Origin: Tubulanus polymorphus
Taxonomy: Eukaryota; Nemertea; Palaeonemertea; Tubulaniformes; Tubulanidae
DNA: 64,000 bases
Assembly (NCBI RefSeq): GCF_964204645.1
Contig: NC_134025.1
Location: 29,480,001 to 29,544,000 of the forward strand
Direction of reading: 5' to 3'
Part shown: positions 55,530-64,000 of the stretch, piece by piece
Layout: the number at the start of each line of letters is the position of its first letter
How positions within the stretch are numbered: position 1 is the first letter of the stretch
Program-made: the position numbers and the translations under genes
Notes under the pieces: model-generated
Seen by the model: the letters and a program-made list of their open reading frames with translations, nothing else
The model's database searches: none
What the model was told of the DNA's origin: nothing

Positions 55530-58500
55530 CATAAATTGAAATAACAAATTATCTAAAATGTGTCTTATGTTGTTGTTGTCAGGTGATTTGACGGATGCTA
55601 AACATGCTAACAATCAAGGGTCAGAACAGTACATCGATGAATGGCAAGATTATAATAGAATTATAACAGAGTCAGGAATCCTGAATAAAACAGTATGGCT
55701 CGATATTAGAGGCAATCATGGTACATATCTCTCCCTCTCATAAAAAAACTGCATCCAGATCCACAGTTAAATTCTAAGGCCTAAGTGATCTTTAATCTCA
55801 ACACTTTCTCAATATGGCTATGAAGCTATGTCTTTAGTCTAGTCTCAAATCTAACTCTGACTGTGCAACAAGATTCCCTGGAGTTAAACCTAAACTGTTG
55901 TCGTGATAATTTTATGTGTAGTATTTATAAGATCTATTCATTTACAGATGCGTTTAATGTACCCTATTTGAATAGCGATTTGAATTACTTCAAGTAAGTA
56001 TCTGTCTTATTATAAAGCTTTATTAATGCAGATTTCAATGATAGTAATTGCATTCTAAAAACCGCAGTGAATAAGTTACTAAGTTACCAATATTCTTATA
56101 TTGTAGGAAGTTTTCACATCAGGGAAAAAAGCATTTATCCTCCTATCATTACACGCATAAGAAGAAATTTGGACGTTATTCGTTTATTGGCGTTGATGCG
56201 TGTCCAGTTCCGGGTCCTAAACGACCGTTTAATTTCTTCGGAATGGTTTCAGCGGTAAGTCGATAGTTGAACTATAAACCATAGCAAATCATCAATTTTA
56301 GGGCAACATTGAATATTGTTTCATGGCCTTAATTATCAACAATGAAAGGTCTGTGCTCTACAAAAAAATGTTTACCAAGTTTTAGAACACTGATAGTTTC
56401 TGTACCTACGTTGTTTATGGCATATGGTGGCCATTTTGGATTTTCCATTAGAAATGGAAAGATTTCGCTTTACCCCTTATCCTATATTCTGTTAATATAC
56501 TGTAATAGGGTTGACCAAAATTGTCTATATTTTACATACTGGTATTTATTTTGTGAACTTGTCACAGTTTGTGGGTGATTGATTTCAGAATGAATTCGAG
56601 AGTCTGACTAATTATAAATTAGCTGCTGATGCATCTAATGTGACTATCTGGTTTGGTCATTATCCTACTTCAGTGATTCACAGTCCAGCTCCCGGTATCC
56701 GGCATTTAATGAGGTAAATTGCCAATCACTATAATTAATTTGTGGTGAAATTAAAATCGCACAACTGATGACTAAAAGAATAAGAAACCAATCTGTTTTT
56801 GTGTTATGTGATGATATTTGGTATAATAACGGCTGAAATGCTCTGGAATCTAATTCACATTTTGTCACGATGGTTCTAAGATTTGTCTATGAGTTTAGAG
56901 ATATTTGACTTGAAAGCATTCAACATAATGGGAGTAGATTAGTGCATTTCCACAATAATTTGTTACTTTGTCATGTATTATTTAAAGGAGTGTGATGTAA
57001 TTCGCTTATATTTTGATATATTTCAGGGACAGTTCGGCTTATTTGTGTGGCCATTTACACACTTTAGGTGGTCTTGTTCCGAACATGTACGCCAAACAAA
57101 AATCTGGAAATCTTGAGTTGGAACTTGGAGACTGGAAAGACAACAGAATGTGAGAATAAGTCAAATTTCATAGATTTATGTCATCAATCCTCGAAATGTT
57201 ATCACGTAAAATTCTATTCTAGAATTTCTTTAATTCATGCATCATTTTATGTTATTCAGTTATAATTCATTATGTTGTGACTTTGATTTTCAGGTTTCGA
57301 TTGTTAGTAATAGATCACGATCTGTTATCATTCGTTGATCAGAAAATGGGAACGTGGCCTATAATAATAGTATCGAACCCTAAACATGCGTTATATTCAA
57401 TGCCTTCGCATGAACCAGTTGGAAGAATGTTACATTCAACTCATATTAGGTTTGTACTTTCAAAATAATTTCATTCATTGGGAAGGCTCCGTATTGATTC
57501 TCATTCAATTTTGATTGATGAACTCTAAAACCACATTCACACTTTCGCTAGTTAGTCCTGCACCTGGAACAGACCAACTTAGAATCTACCAACGCAATGC
57601 TATACATTCAGATATTTTCAAATCCGTCCCAATAGATGCAACACTGATTACAGTTACGTGAAATAAGAGCCAAGTTTCTATTCACACATAGAGAATTAGG
57701 TTGTGCTTAAATTTCGAATGGAGCTAAGTCTGGTCTTTTTGGTCGATCTAAATTTAGGGCCAATTTTAGAACTGACTTTTTGCTGGTGTGAACACTAAGT
57801 TCGTTCTAAATAGGAGTGGACTAAATTTAGTTCTAAATAACATCGTGTGAACGTGGCTAATTGTATTGTATTTTTACAGGGTATTAGTATTTTCACCGGC
57901 ACATATTGAGTATGTTCATATAAGTATTGACTCAGTATTTCTTGGAGAGGGTAAACGATCAGGAGGCCCTCTCTACACTTTACGCTGGGATCCGCAAAGC
58001 TACGCTTCAGGAATTCATCAAATAACCATTTCTGTCAAGGTAGCTATCAATATAAACAATGCGATCGACATTTATGGGAATTAGAATTCAGAAATAACAC
58101 CAACTTAGAAAATTCAATTATTCTCTTTTGACAGGACGAAAAGCATGGATTGCATATAATATCTCAGCCATTCTCTTTGGATAACACTAGTTTAAGCTTT
58201 AGTTTATTCCCTCGGCTGATTCTCATGTGGAATATGTCTACACTTGTAAGTATTAATCATCATTATCAATTCTATATTTCGCAAGGCCTCATAAAAACAT
58301 TCAAATCATAGTATAGAAACCACAATCAGAATAGCATATTTTAAAAGTTCAGCTTAAGTGTCGGACATTTTGTTTCATCTATGCGCATAAAGCTGATTTA
58401 TGTGATAATCTGATGCAATCAGCTCCATGGCAAGCGTGGTCTGTAGAATAATTATCTCCCCACCTCTATTTTCAGTGTCAGTTGTTATTCTGGAGTATTT

Positions 58501-59563
58501 GGCTGTTTTCATTCTTACCATTAGTAATTCTGAGGTTTCTGCATATTCCTATATTAGGTAGGTCTATGTAAAATTGGAGTTAGATAAGCCTATATTTTGT
58601 GCAGCCTTCATGTAAAGATTCAAACTCGATTTTCAGTTCCCAGTGAATTCAGTGGGTGTCTAGTGAATTTCCTGCAGAATTGGATGAACAGATTCTATTT
58701 GTTGACTGCAACTAATAGAATATTTTGGCCACTAGCAGTTTTCCATGTTTACATCGCCGTGGGTAAGCACATTTCGAATATTCTTATTTATCAAATGTGA
58801 ATTCGTTTTGATATTCTATATGATATATTTGCTGCAGGACCGTGGTTTATTGGTCGTGTTTTAGATGAGTTTATCGGAGTGTGTTTTGTGTTTGGTCTAT
58901 ATGTTGATGGTCAACTGCTTCCATCGCATTCCACATATGCGTACGGTTTTCTTTTTGTAAGTCATTTGATACAAATGTTCTTTTTAGATGAACTTTAATT
59001 TCAGCTATCATACACCGTGCTATCTGTACCCATCCCCTCTTTGACGATCTGCTACCTTTACCCTCCCTTAATAGACAATCTGTGGTGAGTGCAGATTATC
59101 TGAAAGGGTGCAGGGTAAAGGCAGCAGATTGTCTGAGGGGGTACAGATTGTTACAGACGTATCTGTTTTAGCTTGAATTAATGCTTTCTCGTTTCTATTT
59201 CAGATATTATTTTTCAATATTCCGTTGATTCTGTTGTTGGGGATGTACCTCGAACGTGCTGCTACCCCGACTCATGATTCTACGAGGACAAGGTGTGCGT
59301 CTAAATATGCCCCTCATCGCCTTCTAATAGATCACTGGGCGATGACTTTGTTATTGATTATTCAGTGTTATTGCGCTGTGACTGGTTTTTATTGGGCGTA
59401 TGGAACTATGGCGTTTCTGTTGGGCCCGTTAAAGACTTGGTCGGTGATATTGCAGTTAACCCTCTGGTTTCTGGCCGCGCGTGGTAAACCCGTCGCTACT
59501 GTCTCCAATGGACTGATAATAATACCTGCTCCAGTTTCCGGACGTACAAGTAGGCCGTCTTGA
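54976..59563 (+). CDS. TMEM62: TMEM62 metallophosphoesterase-fold membrane protein, copy B
   Basis: Fourteen exons of exactly the same lengths as copy A: 54976-55161, 55353-55464, 55583-55720, 55948-55993, 56107-56254, 56589-56713, 57027-57149, 57294-57449, 57880-58039, 58135-58245, 58476-58557, 58637-58762, 58838-58956 and 59204-59563. They give 663 residues with no frameshift. It keeps the family motifs D-x-H, GDLTD (100-104), GNHDAFN (143 on), and GHLHTLGGLVP, so it looks like the functionally conservative copy. Exons and many introns are nearly identical to copy A. A C-run at about 55237-55250 lies in intron 1. The promoter core CCGACAGGTGGCGACTGG (about 54868) is retained, but the BABAM2 partner is only a relic. 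Confidence 0.93.
57534..57860. mobile_element. MITE-like sequence in TMEM62-B intron 8
   Basis: It is bounded by CATTCACACTTTCGCTAGTTAG and GTGTGAACGTGGCTAATTG, inversely related ends of the same family as the insertion at 32748-32952. The same ends occur in copy A (about 50909-51236), so the insertion predates the gene duplication although the interior has diverged. Confidence 0.45.
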
Positions 59564-60551
59564 TGTTGGATTTGAATTTCTGTTCAGTTATTTTTTGTGT
59601 TTTCAAACTAAAAACAGAAACCGAGAAATTTGCTGCGTTCAAAGCAAAAACTGAGGTATTCATGGATTAATCAGTGATTTTGAGCAGTGATTGACAGAGA
59701 AAGAATGATTTTAATGTTTTTAGGATGTTTTATTTTAATTTCGATTGTTCCAGGCAGAAAATTCATAATCATTTCTACAGATTAAAGATTTTCTGCCATT
59801 TATATTATTGTGTTTTGAATAGTATTCGTACTAACTCTGTGTTTGTTTTATGAACCCGGTACGTTTCATTTTGATGCGACGACGGTAAGAAATTACTATA
59901 AAACACATTCCTGTAATTTTATAATCTATTTTATTAATGCGGTAATAACATGAACTCGAAAAAATTCGTTTTAGAATCCGTGGTTAAACATGTAGTTTAC
60001 AGATGAATCAATAGATGGCGAGCTAGTCGTGTATTTAGTGAAAAAAAATTCGTGTTTTAGATATTTTCAATCGTTATAGTTCAGCGGGGTAAAAAATGCA
60101 TGTTTCGATCGTATATCAGTTCATGTTTAGTGAACTAGCTTTGTTTTGAATCTGCTTATAAGTACAAAAGGTTTGATATCAGTTTTGTGATGGTATTTGC
60201 TGAAAATATGGCTTTTTGCACAGCACCATAAGGTATTAAGGGTCCAGGGGTCCCTGAAAAATCCGCAAATAACCTTGTGATTATTACGACAATTTAAGTT
60301 TGAATTTTTATGATTTTAAACCGCGACCCAAGAAAGGAAATTTGGGGCATTATTTTGAAAGCAAGTTTAGTTTCATTGGATTAAGATTGGTACCGCATTA
60401 CAGGACAAATGCAAACCATTGATCTAACATTTTAAGTCCACGTTTGTAAAGATAATATAAAATCCTACACTCAGAATGAAAGAGTGCAGAATGTGATGTA
60501 ATAACATTTCGACTACATGTACATCGTAGCAGTCATCTGGACTGTACATAA
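59564..60551. other. 3' flank of TMEM62-B
   Basis: Up to about 60285 it matches the flank of copy A, interrupted by about 230-270 bp (about 59840-60100) not present after copy A. That extra piece contains TAGATGGCGAGCTAGTCG, a phrase like the MITE ends elsewhere. No gene was seen. Confidence 0.6.
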
Positions 60552-60771
60552 GGCTAAACAAAAATGATACCTTGTTTCTCCGCAGCGGCCGGGTCATTTT
60601 TGTAAAATATGATAATATTTATAAACAGTTCATTTCTATAGCGGCCGGGTCTGTTATGGTAAAATTGATCACGATTTTTAAAAAAGTAATGTATACGGTA
60701 GATAGGCGGCCGGCCGGGTCAACATTTAAGCTCAGCAGAGCGGAGAAACAAGGTATCAATTTTTTTTAGCC
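60552..60771. mobile_element. MITE copy 3 of 3 (PIF/Harbinger-like, TAA duplication)
   Basis: 220 bp, starts GGCTAAACAAAAATGATACC and ends in the inverse terminus. Flanked by TAA at 60549-60551 and 60772-60774. Very similar to copy 2. Confidence 0.82.
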
Positions 60772-63700
60772 TAATATCTCATAATTTTGTTATAACTTTT
60801 GTATTACTGAGCACGAGTTAGGATATGCGTCATGTCGAGAAGTCGAACAAATTATTAGATCATCTCGAGAAAACATTTCGCACTCTTTTTATTCGTTTAA
60901 GTAGGGATTTTATAATACGTGCTTCCATATGTAACCGTGAAATGTCGTGATCTTCTCGCGTGAAATCGGTTGGGATTTGAAGAATTGTCCGATCAATTAA
61001 CGCGAAAGGAAAATCTCGTGTAGCGAACGAACGCGCAGTAAGTAAAGGATGTTTGATCCTCTTTAGTAATTAGCCTCAGTTAAGAGTATCGGTGTTTAGG
61101 GTCGTGTAAAGGAGAGCAGGCAGCGCTCTGTCGATGACAGCCGGCAATTTAGCTCTCAAATCGATACGAAGAATTTAAACATTCTTACCCCAATATGATT
61201 ATGACATAAGCAGTTCGTTACTAATGGCTTAAACCTCGATAAGCTCTTTACCTTATTAATGAATCATTACTGGGCAGGGGAGAGAGGGGATGGGTTCATC
61301 CGCACTTTAACCCGCCACGAAACCGTAATTTTTCTCAAAAGTATTATAGTTGATTTTCCATAAACGTGTTCATTTTTGATAAATTGACAGCCAATTTAGC
61401 AGTTTTCAATTTCGACTGAGATCAAGATTGACTCGGTAGATTTTACCCGGCAAAAAGTTGAAATACAGGTTTACTGACCGATCATCGAGAAACAATCGAG
61501 ATGGCGCTTGCCTCGGAGATCTCACGGGACCAATAAATCATCTCCAAATTCCACAAATTTTGGGGCCAGTTGGAGCAGGGATGGGTCGTTATAACGATAA
61601 ACAAGACAATCTGTGATATGTCTGGGGCACGCGTTATTGAACCCGTGGGCAGGGAGTGGGTCCACACGAATAGCTAGTGTCGTAGGTTCCTTATAGTTGG
61701 GGTTTTTGAAAATATGAAAAAAACGGATGAAGTTCTGAGCGTCTAGAGCGATTCTGTGACAAAATGACCGGCAATAATGTTATCTTTGCATAAAATAGGG
61801 GGTGGGATCCCTGCCCCCCAGCCCCCTCCCCCTCCATCGAATAAATAAAATCCGCAGCAACCGGAGTAAACGGAGTCTACTTCTACGTCAACCTTCCGTT
61901 ACCTCCTAACTACCGCGTTGACGACGTGTGTTACGCCGACTGGGTGGTTCCGGCAGCAGGGAGAATAGTCACTTCAATTTTTAAACCTCCAGTCAAATGT
62001 TAACCAAAAACAAATCTACTATGGAACCGAAGCCTAATGTCTATTATGAAATTCCATTGTTGTTTGAATCTGATATTTTACTCACGTACATCAAAATAAA
62101 CAATATGTTTAATTTTATTGCATGATTTCGTTATGAATGCGCTGGTGCTGGTATTGAATTTCAATTAGGAGAATTGAGACATTTTTACACATTTTTATGC
62201 AATAGTATTGTATATCTGACTATAATTGGGATGAATGAACGAATAACTACATTCGAAACCACTAGAGAAGGCGTCGAGGCCACAGGATGATTCGCGTGGA
62301 ATATGAATGAGGAGAGCGAGAGGTTATGTGTTGACGTCCACGTAGAATGTTCGCATGCGTCATAATGGCCGTGGCAACTTTGCTTCCAGGCGTAGAATGT
62401 TCGCATGCGTCATAATGGCCGTGGCAACTTTGCTTCCAGGCGTAGAATGTTTGCAGGCGTCATAATGGCCGTGGCAACTTTGCTTCCAGGCGTAGAATGT
62501 TCGCAGGCGTCATAATGGCCGTGGCAACTTTGCTTCCAGGCATAGAATGTTCGCATGCGTCATAATGGCCGTGGCAACTTTGCTTCCAGGCGTAGAATGT
62601 TTGCAGGCGTCATAGTGGCCGTGGCAACTTTGCTTCCAGGTGCTAAGTTTCAACTACGAGCAATCATCTGGTTTTCAAATCGGTTTATAGATGACCATCT
62701 TAATTCTCAGAAGTTGATGCATTTAGCCGTATGACGGCCAATATGACGTCATGGACATGGCCTCTATTCATAGGTGAGATAATGAAGGTTGATTCGAATT
62801 CTTGATAGTCTTGGCTCTTTTAGATATAAGATAAAAAGAGATTCTTCGCGTCGTCAACGAATTTGGACCACACGTCGTGACGTGCTCTCGACGAAGTTAG
62901 AGATTAATCGCCAGGTAAAAAACGCCGGCAGCAAAAACACCCGCTGAAGACAGTTAAAACTCGAGCTACAGAAAATCCCTTCTTAGTCGACATTAGACGC
63001 TACAGGAAATAGGAAAATACTGGCGTAATCATGAAATCAGACGACAAACGAACAAGGAGATTGGCCGTGCTTGCAGTCATTAGTATCGGGCTAAAATCAT
63101 TGTACAAACAGCTACTTTTGACAATAATCCGGCTTTGCAGGCTGATGTTTGGATCTAAAGCGACGCTGTAAAATAGACGCTCGTGTTGGCAAGCGAGCAG
63201 TACCTGCACCGATAATGGCCAGGATCAACTGTCTGATGTACGGATTTTCTTTTAGCCGTCGTCGACAAGTGCCCAATTAAACGACTCGACGTTTATCTGC
63301 CATTATCGAATTGTAACGTTCTTTGAACTGATAGCGCTGGTGTTTTCGAACGCGATTTCTTCCATTGATTAACGATTTGTTGCTCGAGTAATCCGCGCAC
63401 CGCCTTTGAAGAAAGTCGGCGAATTTTTATCCTAGATACTTACGTAATAGCAGCGAATGATGAACCTTTTAGGCCGTCTTCCTCTCCTCGCTTGCCGGCC
63501 ATTATTTAGAATTAGAAAAAAAATGTTGAATATGTTTTAAAGATAATTGATAAGATAATAGTGGACTAAAAAATCTGAATTTAAGAAATGTATCACTGTT
63601 TCGTAACAGCCATCATCAGGTGGAATATGTAACGTCTCAATGACATCGGTCGTTTTTTTAGAGAAATAAAAGTGTCCATTCCGATATAAAAACATCATTA

Positions 63701-64000
63701 ATCGAATATGTTTTGATGGATTGATTAACGCGCATTGCGCACGCGTGTACGGAGCCCGCTGCGGTATTCACGGCGTGGTAACCTTTGCGCGGAAGACGCG
63801 AAAGCTTCCAATATCCGTAAGTTTGAAAAGACGCGAATATCACGAGGTCCATCGAATCATCAGAATCGAATCTAATCGTAATACAGAAAGCGAAACGTAA
63901 AGTGAGATTCCCGCGGTTAGTATTGCGACCGCCGCCGGAGGGGATCACATCCGCTATTCACTAACAGAATACTGTCGCTTTTCACTACTTATTTTTACCG
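60772..64000. other. Gene-poor region, no supported gene
   Basis: Apart from the minisatellite at 62341-62640 and a C-rich tract at about 61815-61835, nothing recognisable was found on either strand. Short open frames (for example 63658-63948 minus) have no family resemblance and no splice partners. Confidence 0.5.
62341..62640. repeat. 50-bp minisatellite, six indel-free copies
   Basis: Units start exactly at 62341, 62391, 62441, 62491, 62541 and 62591: CGTAGAATGTTCGCATGCGT followed by CATAATGGCCGTGGCAACTT and TGCTTCCAGG. The only differences are single-base changes (TCGCATGCG, TTGCAGGCG or TCGCAGGCG; CGTAGA or CATAGA; ATAATGG or ATAGTGG). The lack of indels implies young expansion or exchange. 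Confidence 0.95.

Noticed and set aside
1-64000. CRISPR arrays, bacterial operons, phage or viral genes
   Set aside because: All tandem repeats lack CRISPR repeat-spacer structure and the genes are intron-bearing metazoan genes.

Overview
The window is intron-rich animal nuclear DNA: GT-AG introns of roughly 80-600 bp, short exons, AT-rich intergenic DNA with simple repeats and MITE-like elements, and clearly metazoan gene families. No bacterial, organellar or viral gene was found. The mix of genes (BRICHOS type II membrane protein, very large secreted vWA protein, intronless class A GPCR) and the small introns suggest a marine invertebrate, perhaps a lophotrochozoan. That placement is inference; the sequence itself proves only a metazoan.

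Layout. 1-12.4 kb: no gene I can support, with several inverted-repeat elements. 12.45-14.39 kb (+): six-exon BRICHOS-type membrane protein. 14.95-34.30 kb (-): one giant gene of about 49 exons (about 12.2 kb coding, about 4,000 residues) encoding a secreted protein with 12 vWA domains, many one-exon C-P-x-G...C mini-modules, a 2.16-kb Pro/Lys/Cys repeat exon and a His/Pro-rich C-terminus. 36.64-39.91 kb (-): nine-exon phytanoyl-CoA dioxygenase-like enzyme. 40.93-41.97 kb (+): intronless class A GPCR. 42.60-45.30 kb (+): GDPGP1 (GDP-D-glucose phosphorylase), tail to tail with BABAM2/BRCC45 (45.77-48.56 kb, -). BABAM2 is head to head, 204 bp apart, with TMEM62 (48.76-52.93 kb, +). TMEM62 has a second complete copy at 54.98-59.56 kb (+) with the same 14-exon structure. 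59.6-64 kb: no gene recognised, with a MITE and a 50-bp minisatellite.

The most unusual locus is the giant vWA gene. All 12 vWA domains keep the fold-like sequence pattern but have lost the metal-ion-dependent adhesion site, and Cys-bearing repeats and modules dominate the rest. It looks like a structural, disulfide-rich extracellular matrix, mucus, tube, shell or adhesive protein rather than a metal-dependent adhesion receptor. The second notable locus is the segmental tandem duplication around TMEM62. It carried along the shared promoter and the first exon of BABAM2, leaving a BABAM2 exon-1 relic at about 53.9-54.1 kb and later receiving a LINE fragment. The housekeeping genes (GDPGP1, BABAM2, TMEM62) are complete and serve as internal controls that the exon calls in this window are sound.
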